Shown: positions 9,701-18,031 of the stretch, piece by piece
Position numbering within the stretch: position 1 is the first letter of the stretch
Layout of the letters: every line of letters starts with the position of its first letter
Source: UBA2779 sp965232165
GTDB lineage: Bacteria > Spirochaetota > Spirochaetia > DSM-2461
Direction of reading: 5' to 3'
Assembly: GCA_965232165.1 (NCBI GenBank)
Contig: CBDDOY010000001.1
Location: 682,001 to 746,000, forward strand
DNA: 64,000 nucleotides
Program-made: the position numbers and the translations under genes
Notes under the pieces: model-generated
The model's input: the letters and a program-made list of their open reading frames with translations, nothing else
What the model was told of the DNA's origin: nothing
Databases searched by the model: none

Positions 9701-12700
9701 ATTTCGCGAAGCGATGAAGTGGTTAGAAAAATATCATGCTTCAATGGGGCCATCCCTGTGAAGGGATGGAAAGATGTATTGGTTAGCATTTATCAAGACG
9801 CCTGCCGTGCTTCAATGGGGCCATCCCTGTGAAGGGATGGAAATGTCCAGAAATAATTCGGCCATATTCCTCAGACGTCTCGCTTCAATGGGGCCATCCC
9901 TGTGAAGGGATGGAAAAAGAATTGATCAGTCAGAAGATTCATGATGCGATTCGCTTCAATGGGGCCATCCCTGTGAAGGGATGGAAATAACTTGACAAGT
10001 TACCCTTATGCCTCAAATTTCCGGTTGCTTCAATGGGGCCATCCCTGTGAAGGGATGGAAATGGGATGGTCAGAGGACTGCCTCTATGTCTGGCACCGGC
10101 TTCAATGGGGCCATCCCTGTGAAGGGATGGAAATAACTTGACAAGTTACCCTTATGCCTCAAATTTCCGGTTGCTTCAATGGGGCCATCCCTGTGAAGGG
10201 ATGGAAATGGTACCGGTGCTGGATTTCGGACCCGCCTGGGCTAAGCTTCAATGGGGCCATCCCTGTGAAGGGATGGAAATCCGCCGCCGCCGTCTTGAAA
10301 ACCGCAATGAAACTCCTGCTTCAATGGGGCCATCCCTGTGAAGGGATGGAAATGAATCTTTTCCGAATATATTGACCAATGTGAGAAAAGCTTCAATGGG
10401 GCCATCCCTGTGAAGGGATGGAAATCGGAAAAAGGACCCGATACCCTTCTGTTCCATGGATGGCTTCAATGGGGCCATCCCTGTGAAGGGATGGAAATTT
10501 CATCGAGTATTTCCTTGACAGCAAACATTCCGTCGGCTTCAATGGGGCCATCCCTGTGAAGGGATGGAAATAAAAGACAAAAACTTTCTACTTTCACTTG
10601 AATATTAAGCTTCAATGGGGCCATCCCTGTGAAGGGATGGAAATTAGATTATGCCGCGAACGCTGATTTTGATAAATATGCTTCAATGGGGCCATCCCTG
10701 TGAAGGGATGGAAATGTCGATTTTTCTTATGAGGTAAGCCGCGCCATCAGTGCTTCAATGGGGCCATCCCTGTGAAGGGATGGAAATTTGCCATAATACC
10801 TCCTAATTCCTGATGACGATGCCGCTTCAATGGGGCCATCCCTGTGAAGGGATGGAAATTTGGACTGGAAAAAATGTCAAGCCTTTTCTCATGCCGTGCT
10901 TCAATGGGGCCATCCCTGTGAAGGGATGGAAATCCGGCCTCGTCCGGTGACCATTTTGTATCCGGGACACGCTTCAATGGGGCCATCCCTGTGAAGGGAT
11001 GGAAATATCGCTGCCGGGTCCGGAGTCCGGCGGAACAGCGGGCTTCAATGGGGCCATCCCTGTGAAGGGATGGAAATGACAGTCAGGGAGGACTTTGATA
11101 TATGAAGTATAGATGCTTCAATGGGGCCATCCCTGTGAAGGGATGGAAATATGATTACAGTGAGTGGATGAACCCAGACCTTACGCTTCAATGGGGCCAT
11201 CCCTGTGAAGGGATGGAAAACTTTTTTTCGGTGGCTCCTCCGACAAAGTCGCTGAGCTTCAATGGGGCCATCCCTGTGAAGGGATGGAAAGGAAGCGGGC
11301 GAAGGCTCCCGAGTACAGCACCGCATGCTTCAATGGGGCCATCCCTGTGAAGGGATGGAAACCTAGCGTTGGCCGCCACCCTTATTTTCTATACCTAGCT
11401 TCAATGGGGCCATCCCTGTGAAGGGATGGAAATGTCAGCGTGATGACGCATTTCCCTTGTCCCATTTTGCTTCAATGGGGCCATCCCTGTGAAGGGATGG
11501 AAACCTGGCCATGAGCACCCCGTCCAGGATGGAAACCAGGCTTCAATGGGGCCATCCCTGTGAAGGGATGGAAAACAGCACTTCGGCGGCGGCAGCCAGA
11601 GAGAATTCTCAGCTTCAATGGGGCCATCCCTGTGAAGGGATGGAAAATGAGGCCGAAGAAAAAGGGGCGGGGAAGGCCCAGGAAAGCTTCAATGGGGCCA
11701 TCCCTGTGAAGGGATGGAAATCTGGCTCCAGCGGATGCCAGGTGATCACACGGAGGGCTTCAATGGGGCCATCCCTGTGAAGGGATGGAAATATGTCTCA
11801 CTAATTCCCTACATGGGGATTGTGTTTTGCTTCAATGGGGCCATCCCTGTGAAGGGATGGAAAGCGTAGCCGGGAGGAATGTCCCGGCGCCGAACGGCCC
11901 GGCTTCAATGGGGCCATCCCTGTGAAGGGATGGAAAGAATTATTTATTAACTGCTCATCGCATGATGAGCAGTGCTTCAATGGGGCCATCCCTGTGAAGG
12001 GATGGAAATCCGCAAGGGATGAGGGATGGGAGGTCCTTGATGAATGGCTTCAATGGGGCCATCCCTGTGAAGGGATGGAAAGAGGTAGAGGCGGCAAAGA
12101 AATAAATGGCGACTATAGCTTCAATGGGGCCATCCCTGTGAAGGGATGGAAAACGGCGTATCTACGTTCGTTCGATTGATTGTCCCCCAGCTTCAATGGG
12201 GCCATCCCTGTGAAGGGATGGAAAATCGCCCAGCGGGGCAGCGGACAGAATGATGCAAATGCTTCAATGGGGCCATCCCTGTGAAGGGATGGAAACCCCG
12301 GTCGCTGCCTTACTTTTATCAATTTCTGCTGGCTTCAATGGGGCCATCCCTGTGAAGGGATGGAAATTGCTGTTTTGCGAAATCTCCAGCTTCCGTTCCG
12401 TCGCTTCAATGGGGCCATCCCTGTGAAGGGATGGAAATGAGAAAATTGCCAGAGACATGCTGACGCTCCCTGGCGCTTCAATGGGGCCATCCCTGTGAAG
12501 GGATGGAAAGGCAGAGCTTGTGGGGATCAGCGTCGATGAGTACGTGCTTCAATGGGGCCATCCCTGTGAAGGGATGGAAAATCGCCCAGCGGGGCAGCGG
12601 ACAGAATGATGCAAATGCTTCAATGGGGCCATCCCTGTGAAGGGATGGAAACGCATAATCTACGCCATTATCACTGATTTCTGATGTGGCTTCAATGGGG

Positions 12701-13082
12701 CCATCCCTGTGAAGGGATGGAAAACCTCTAAAAGACGTGGAAATTTTACATTTTTGTCGCTTCAATGGGGCCATCCCTGTGAAGGGATGGAAAGTGATTC
12801 TGGCGTGCCGCTCGTAACTTATCTTGCGCGCTTCAATGGGGCCATCCCTGTGAAGGGATGGAAATGGCAAGGAGTTCTATTTTATGAGAGGTGCTTCAAA
12901 ATAGCTTCAATGGGGCCATCCCTGTGAAGGGATGGAAATACGTTAAGCGTATGCGCTCGTGCGCGCTGTTTCTTGCTTCAATGGGGCCATCCCTGTGAAG
13001 GGATGGAAACCGGACAACGGACGACGGCGGTCTTGAATATGAATATGCTTCAATGGGGCCATCCCTGTGAAGGGATGGAAAT
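6713..13082 (-). CRISPR. Type I-G CRISPR array, 88 complete repeats plus one degenerate
   Basis: Complete 36-base repeats were located from 6785-6820 to 13047-13082, with a period close to 72, so spacers are about 34-38 bases. In transcribed (minus) direction the repeat begins ATTTCCATCCC, has an 8-bp stem CCATCCCT/AGGGATGG written on the plus strand with loop GTGA, and ends CCCCATTGAAGC, which supplies a canonical ATTGAAGC 5' handle. The first base of that reading varies (A, G, T or C), so 35 bases are strictly conserved. One repeat (start 9524) has GCGA in place of GTGA in the loop. At the left end, 6713-6748 is a degenerate repeat that keeps only its plus-strand 3' two-thirds; this marks the leader-distal end and gives 88 spacers. 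The cas genes lie just beyond the right end on the same strand. Several spacers occur more than once. Confidence 0.98.
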
Positions 13083-13256
13083 GCCCTCATGCCAAAGTCA
13101 TGTGGCATAAGGCTTTAGGAATACCAATTCGAGAAGCTCCATAATCTAGGTAGGTCATCAGCTTAACCCCGCCTCCAAAATACACTTTAATTTCTTTTAT
13201 GACAAGGACTACGAGCATCACCCGCAATTTTCGAATCACCCAGACACTCGAATGCA
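13083..13256 (-). promoter_or_regulatory. CRISPR leader between cas2 and the array
   Basis: These 174 bases separate the cas2 stop from the first leader-proximal repeat. Repeat polarity (handle ATTGAAGC on the minus strand), the adjacent cas2, and the degenerate repeat at the far end all place the leader here. No strong sigma-70 promoter was recognised by eye. A minus-strand open frame crosses the region but overlaps cas2 and does not look coding. New spacers would be inserted at 13082. Confidence 0.6.
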
Positions 13257-13544
13257 TCATACCACAAGCACTCTTGGCGGCGGAACAAACGCCTTGCCTA
13301 TACATTCCATCTTATCATTAATAGTCTTGTCTGCCTTCCCCATCTTCAAGACAACCACCTGATCCTGCCTGTGGTTGATGCTCCTCGAGAGTTGCCCTTT
13401 CAGCCGCTGAAGCTCCACATCATTCAGTTCACACAGAAATGCGCTGTACTGAACATGATTTCCATTCCCATTCAGCAACTTGAACACGGCCCTTCGGCAT
13501 TTATCGTCTGCAATATCATAAGTTATAAAGTAGCGATTCCTCAT
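13257..13544 (-). CDS. cas2: CRISPR-associated endonuclease Cas2
   Basis: A 95-residue Cas2 with the ferredoxin-like N-terminal strand RYFITYDIADDKCRRAVF, which contains the conserved metal-site aspartate of the YDI motif, and the later strand VQYSAFLCEL. Cas2 dimers bridge two Cas1 dimers to form the spacer integrase. The gene follows the cas4-cas1 fusion by 12 bases and is the last cas gene before the leader and array, the standard type I-G order. The length is normal. Confidence 0.95.
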   Translation of the reverse strand: MRNRYFITYDIADDKCRRAVFKLLNGNGNHVQYSAFLCELNDVELQRLKGQLSRSINHRQDQVVVLKMGKADKTINDKMECIGKAFVPPPRVLVV

Positions 13545-13556
13545 GCCATTCCGCCC

Positions 13557-15221
13557 TCACCGTGTCGTTATTCCCACATAGCGATCCGTATCGCCTGCAA
13601 TCCACTTCGCCATCAGGCGGGCCTGCAATCGGATCACCGTTCGCCAAGAACAGTGATAGTCAAAAATCGGATGGATAATCAACTGATCCAGCCTCGACTC
13701 ATAGGCGTGAATGAACGCTTTTCGCCCCTTGTCGGTAAGAATACAGCCTGCATCGGCAAATTGGAAACCGTTTGAAGCCACCATTCCCGTATTAATAGCC
13801 TTCACCACTGCGCTGTCCACCACTAACGGACGGAATTCCTCCATCAAGTCCAAAGCCAGTGCCGGACGGCCATGACGCGGACGGTGATAGAAACCCCACC
13901 ACGGGTCCAGCCCCTCCGCCAAGAGCGCCGTTAAGCATTCCTTAGACAACATGGCATAGCCGAACGACAGAAGAGCATTCACCGGGTCACGGGGAGGACG
14001 GCGGTTGCGTTTGGTAAACTCCCAATCCGAATTGAAACTCCGTGGATTGAGAAGCTCGGAAAACGCTCCGAAATACAGTGCCGCCGCATTGCCCTCCAGA
14101 CCCAGCAAATACTCCAAAGAAGGCGCATCGGCCACCCGCTTAATCAAAGCCGCCATTTTCGTCAGCGTTTTAGAAACCGTTTTCGGTGCATTCCGCCGCA
14201 AAAAAGTCCGCTGATTCGCCGCCTTCGTCTCCACAATAACCCTGGCGATTTCAAGACATTGCTCCTGCGATTCGGCAACACGATACTGCGCCGCCCGTGC
14301 ATAGCCGTTCCGAATCGATATGCCTGCCGTAATCCCGCAGAACCAGTGCCCCATCGTACAGTGAACAATGGGCACACATTCCTGACAGAGCCAATTCACC
14401 GCCTGCGCCGAAACCGATATATTGCCCAGAAGAACAAGCTGACTCACATCCTTCAGATTCACCTCCGCCAGAACCTCCTCCTTCTTCCTAACCGATAGAT
14501 TTAACCCCTTCTTTCCAACCCGCGCCCCCTGTTCCTGCACATACAGCGGTACCGCATCCTCTCTGGCGGCAAAGAGACGGCGGACATCCGGTACCGCAGC
14601 CCCATCCTCCGCAAGTGACCGTATTTCGTCCGGCATACAAATACCCGCCAAGGAACAGCCCCCGCATTTGGGACTGTCATCCAGCGGCGGCGGGCAAGCC
14701 TTGCAAGTTGAAAGCGCAACAGCCTCTTCGATAAGTTGCATCGTTCGCGCCTCCAGCCCCTCGTCAAAAGAAACATCCACCCGTGTTTTAGATCCCGCAA
14801 AGTAAAGAACCCCGTCATTGCAGGCATAGCCATGCTCCCGCAGCAACAGCCCCTGAGCCATTAACTGCACGCGTTCCGGTTCCCAGCACCGCTGGGCATT
14901 ATTCGGCACCTTCCCCCGCTTCGATTCCACAGGACGGGCATCCCTGCCGCTCAACTCCACCAAATCCAACTTCCCCGTCAACTTCAACCGTTCGCTGGAT
15001 AAAGGCACCGAGCGGCTTATCTTAGGCGGCGCATCCTCTCCGTCCGCATCGACATCCGGCAGAAGCATATCCTTCTCATCCACCCGCCGATGTACATTCC
15101 TGCCCTCCACCGTATAGGCATTATCTGCCCAGCGTCCCTGAACATACATCAAATGAAACAGCCTTGGACAATAGGCATATTCATTAAGCATGCGAACCGG
15201 CAGCAAATCCACTTCATCCAT
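13557..15221 (-). CDS. cas4-cas1: Cas4-Cas1 fusion, spacer acquisition
   Basis: A 554-residue fusion, a hallmark of type I-G. Residues about 1-205 are Cas4: LNEYAYCPRLFHLMYVQG, a RecB-like PVESKRGK motif, and a C-terminal cysteine set in CKACPPP and CGGCSLAGIC, which with the early cysteine can hold a 4Fe-4S cluster. Residues about 215-554 are Cas1: LYVQEQGARVGKKGLNL, then predicted catalytic Glu376 (LEGNAAALYF), His446 (GFYHRP) and Glu461 (LDLMEEFRP). Cas4 trims and orients prespacers by their PAM, and Cas1 with Cas2 integrates them at the leader. A 222-base gap upstream, holding a GC-rich repeat, separates it from cas5, so the adaptation genes may be expressed partly independently. Confidence 0.96.
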   Translation of the reverse strand: MDEVDLLPVRMLNEYAYCPRLFHLMYVQGRWADNAYTVEGRNVHRRVDEKDMLLPDVDADGEDAPPKISRSVPLSSERLKLTGKLDLVELSGRDARPVESKRGKVPNNAQRCWEPERVQLMAQGLLLREHGYACNDGVLYFAGSKTRVDVSFDEGLEARTMQLIEEAVALSTCKACPPPLDDSPKCGGCSLAGICMPDEIRSLAEDGAAVPDVRRLFAAREDAVPLYVQEQGARVGKKGLNLSVRKKEEVLAEVNLKDVSQLVLLGNISVSAQAVNWLCQECVPIVHCTMGHWFCGITAGISIRNGYARAAQYRVAESQEQCLEIARVIVETKAANQRTFLRRNAPKTVSKTLTKMAALIKRVADAPSLEYLLGLEGNAAALYFGAFSELLNPRSFNSDWEFTKRNRRPPRDPVNALLSFGYAMLSKECLTALLAEGLDPWWGFYHRPRHGRPALALDLMEEFRPLVVDSAVVKAINTGMVASNGFQFADAGCILTDKGRKAFIHAYESRLDQLIIHPIFDYHCSWRTVIRLQARLMAKWIAGDTDRYVGITTR

Positions 15222-15269
15222 GCCATTTCCTCAAATCAACCACATACTCATTTTTGGGCGTTCCCCTGT

Positions 15270-15375
15270 CGTGCCGCCAGGGGGCGGGCTTTGCGGGGGT
15301 ACCGTCTGGCCGCTACGCAGCCAGACCGGCGGCCTGGGGCCGCCGCCCCTCCAATCCCTAACGCGCTTGCGCACA
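15270..15375. repeat. GC-rich dispersed repeat inside the cas operon
   Basis: A strongly GC-rich, partly palindromic stretch (GGGGGCGGGCTTTGCGGG, TCTGGCCGCTACGCAGCCAG, GGCGGCCTGGGGCCGCC) ending CCAATCCCTAACGCGCTTGCG. A related sequence ending GCAATCCCTAATGCGCTGC occurs at about 26740-26880. It sits between cas5g and cas4-cas1, where a hairpin could reduce read-through or stabilise an mRNA end. It is not coding. Confidence 0.55.
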
Positions 15376-15443
15376 TAGACCCAGGATTCACAAACCGGCT
15401 CCAGAGCCCGCCTTCGCCGGAAAAGCCTGTACAGGCCCTCCCA

Positions 15444-17057
15444 TTAACACCCTGGCATCAATTCAAAAACCCCCAATCCAAAATGCGAAGCATAACCCAG
15501 GCAAATCGGCCCCTCAACCTGTTTACTGAAACTCAGCCTTAAGGCGAATCCGTAATTCTGCGGCGGAGCCATAGAGTTTCTCCTTTGAATAACATAATGC
15601 CTGAGCCGCCGCGACAACTCATCCTTCGGGTTTATCGGCTCCACCAATGCCTCGGGCAATCCCCGGGAGGCAAGCTCCGCCTTCACCTGGCCCTCCAGCG
15701 AATTCTTTCCATTCCTCTTCAGATACCGGGGAGCGACAAAGGGCGTTTTACTCACCCACTCCGTTCCCCTGCCGCAAACAGCCTGCAGCCTTTCCCCAAT
15801 GCGGGCGGGGAAGCGGCGCATATCGCTGACTTCGCCCAAACCCGCCACCGCCAGGCGGATGTCTCCCTGCACCTTCTTCGCCCAGGTTCGGTACAGACCG
15901 CGCACAACATCCTGCGCCATTCCCGAAAGGCCGCCCGGCGCATAGATTAACACATGGTCCAATCGTCCATCGCCGTCAATATCCAAATGGATAACATGGG
16001 CATGGCTATGCCCCTCCCTCAATGGATGCCCTTCCTCATCCTGGCCCGTCAACACAGACAGTTTTTCCCAGTTATCCTCTGTGCATTTCTTTCCTGCCAG
16101 GCGTACTATCTTCCGATGAAGCATCTCTCCCTGCGGCAAACTTCGGCTGGCCATGGGTAATATTGAACGATTACCGCCCTCCGGTGTCAGGGCCAGCAGA
16201 ACAGTTCGAACCGACGGCCTCTTTTCTGGCATCGCCCGTATTACAGGAACCGCCAACCGGATGGAATTCGGGTTTCTCCAGTAAAACACCCGCCGAGACC
16301 CCGGCGGACTCGACCATTTATACCCCTTCCACCACGATGTGTCCTTCTGCAGACAATCGATTAAATCGACAGGAAACGGAGCGACAGCCTTTTGCCGATC
16401 TTTTTCCAGCTTCTTGCTCATCTTCTTGTCGGCATCAGGCACGGGGAAAGGCTCCAGCGCCTTAGCCGCCTCCTTGCCCTGCCATTTTTCATAAACCTCC
16501 GGCAACTGGGGCGCCACCAGAGCAATCTGTTCCCAATCCCTGCCCGGATGTTCTTCCTCGCCGCAGGGATAGGCGTTGGGAGGCGGCCTGCTCTCTGCCT
16601 CTGCAGCGGAAAGCACCTTGGCCTGCACCCAGCTCTCGCTCCGTCCCAAGTAACTCATCTTTTCAAACAGAGACTTAACCAAAGGCGCATCGGCATTGGA
16701 ATTACAATTCCAGTGAACAGTTATCGGATAATTACGGCCTATATTCAGCCAGGAATCGAAAACAAGTGTTGTCTTTTCAGACTTCCCGCTCCTAATAGGC
16801 ATGTAGTGTCGGCTATGCGCTCCGGCTGCTTCGGGAAGACCGTAACGAGGCAATGTCTGCGCCAAATCATTGATTAATTCCCGGGCTTCCGGAGGGACAT
16901 TCTCCCTCCAGCCCAGCTTACTGTAGCCAGTGGCTATCAGCGCCCTGAGCAGACGCCATGGACTGGGCGGCCATTCCACCAGCCCCTCATTCACATGACA
17001 GCCCCAGGGCGTGGCGTGATAACGCCCCCCTGGAAAACGAAATCGAACAGTAATCAT
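15444..17057 (-). CDS. csb2: Cas5g/Csb2 (GSU0054 family), probable Cas5-Cas6 fusion
   Basis: A 537-residue protein starting ITVRFRFPGGRYHATPWG and VEWPPSPWRLLRALIA, the diagnostic opening of the type I-G protein Csb2. The N-terminal part is the Cas5-like RAMP that caps the crRNA 5' handle. In this subtype a Cas6-like processing domain is fused behind it, and no separate cas6 exists in the locus. A central SHAHVIHLDIDGDGRLDHV stretch carries histidines that could serve processing, but the catalytic residue cannot be fixed by eye. The start codon overlaps the csb1 stop, so the two are translationally coupled. The length agrees with the family. Confidence 0.92.
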   Translation of the reverse strand: MITVRFRFPGGRYHATPWGCHVNEGLVEWPPSPWRLLRALIATGYSKLGWRENVPPEARELINDLAQTLPRYGLPEAAGAHSRHYMPIRSGKSEKTTLVFDSWLNIGRNYPITVHWNCNSNADAPLVKSLFEKMSYLGRSESWVQAKVLSAAEAESRPPPNAYPCGEEEHPGRDWEQIALVAPQLPEVYEKWQGKEAAKALEPFPVPDADKKMSKKLEKDRQKAVAPFPVDLIDCLQKDTSWWKGYKWSSPPGSRRVFYWRNPNSIRLAVPVIRAMPEKRPSVRTVLLALTPEGGNRSILPMASRSLPQGEMLHRKIVRLAGKKCTEDNWEKLSVLTGQDEEGHPLREGHSHAHVIHLDIDGDGRLDHVLIYAPGGLSGMAQDVVRGLYRTWAKKVQGDIRLAVAGLGEVSDMRRFPARIGERLQAVCGRGTEWVSKTPFVAPRYLKRNGKNSLEGQVKAELASRGLPEALVEPINPKDELSRRLRHYVIQRRNSMAPPQNYGFALRLSFSKQVEGPICLGYASHFGLGVFELMPGC

Positions 17058-18031
17058 TACGCTGCCCCGGAATCCTTACTTCCCTTTTCCAGCTTGTCGT
17101 CATACCGTACACTCACGCAGGTCATTCTTTCCTGACAACTCCTTATGGCTTCCGGCAAATCCGCTTCCAAAGCCTCCAGAGACGGCAATAGAAAATCGCT
17201 GGGCTTGTCTGCCGATATGGAATCAACAGCCACCTTCAGATCGCAGGCCGTGCGCAGGCGCAAACCGCCGCTGAACAGTTTGCGCAGTTTGTACAAGGAA
17301 AACAGGATCAGCAAGCGTTCCACAGCACCGCCCAGGCTGTATCCGCGAATCTGCGCCAAATCCAGATTCGCATAGCAGACAATCCTGTTTGCCGTAAATT
17401 CATCCCGGTGGAACGGCACATTCCCAAAGCCTTTATTCGCATTTCCAGACGGGTTCACATGATCATTCTTCACCCCGCCCGAGGCGGCCACCTGCACTCC
17501 CTCAGCCTCAATGAAGGCTGAAAGCGCACGGGAAAGCCGCAACCGGCCTCCAGCCAGTTCCTTCTTGGCCAGAAATGCACCGTGAATCAATGCCCCTACA
17601 TCGTATTTCAACAGAGTCTCAGTAAATTTCTTGCGATCTATGGGGCCTTTGTCCAGGCCGCCGCAGTCCTCCTTGATTCTATTGAAAAAGGATCTGTCCG
17701 TTCCCTCCAGCATGTAGGGACTGTTCAAACGATGAGCCTCAAGCAAAGAATCAGTAAAGAATTCGTTATTGCGCATAACCGTTACATGGCTAATGCCTGC
17801 AAGAACACCTACAGGACCATTCTTTGATTCGTCCCAACACACCATTTCCAGGCGGTTCGCCATGCTTTGGCAGCTTTCCACCAGCAGACAATCGCCATTG
17901 CCGGACTTATAAGTAGCGGCCCCCAGGCTGGGGAACCCCGTCGGTTGGAACCGATCCCCCTGCAGGGGCTTCAATTCAATTTCGAATAACAGCCGGTCCT
18001 CATTGCCAAGTTGTGATAAATCGATAGTCAT
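17057..18031 (-). CDS. csb1: Cas7g/Csb1 (GSU0053 family), Cascade backbone
   Basis: A 324-residue RAMP protein of the Csb1/Cas7 family of type I-G, recognised from FQPTGFPSLGAATYKSG, CLLVESCQSMANRLE, GALIHGAFLAKKEL and FHRDEFTANRIVCYANLD. Multiple copies would line the crRNA spacer in the effector complex, displacing every sixth base. That periodicity matters for the candidate regulatory RNA upstream of cas3. The ATG overlaps the end of cas8 by four bases, and its own stop overlaps the csb2 start, showing tight coupling. Confidence 0.93.
   Translation of the reverse strand: MTIDLSQLGNEDRLLFEIELKPLQGDRFQPTGFPSLGAATYKSGNGDCLLVESCQSMANRLEMVCWDESKNGPVGVLAGISHVTVMRNNEFFTDSLLEAHRLNSPYMLEGTDRSFFNRIKEDCGGLDKGPIDRKKFTETLLKYDVGALIHGAFLAKKELAGGRLRLSRALSAFIEAEGVQVAASGGVKNDHVNPSGNANKGFGNVPFHRDEFTANRIVCYANLDLAQIRGYSLGGAVERLLILFSLYKLRKLFSGGLRLRTACDLKVAVDSISADKPSDFLLPSLEALEADLPEAIRSCQERMTCVSVRYDDKLEKGSKDSGAA

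Noticed and set aside
6713..13082. Reading the array on the plus strand with the leader near 6700
   Set aside because: The plus-strand 3' end GGAAA is superficially handle-like, but the minus-strand end ATTGAAGC is the canonical handle, cas2 adjoins the right end, and the degenerate repeat is at the left end.
6483..13108. Dozens of open frames of 60-150 codons on both strands across the array
   Set aside because: They arise because repeat plus spacer is close to 72 bases, a multiple of three, so repeat-encoded peptides recur in frame. None has a start signal or family.
13087..13305. 72-codon minus-strand frame between cas2 and the array
   Set aside because: It overlaps the end of cas2 in another frame and occupies the expected leader. 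No ribosome binding site or family.
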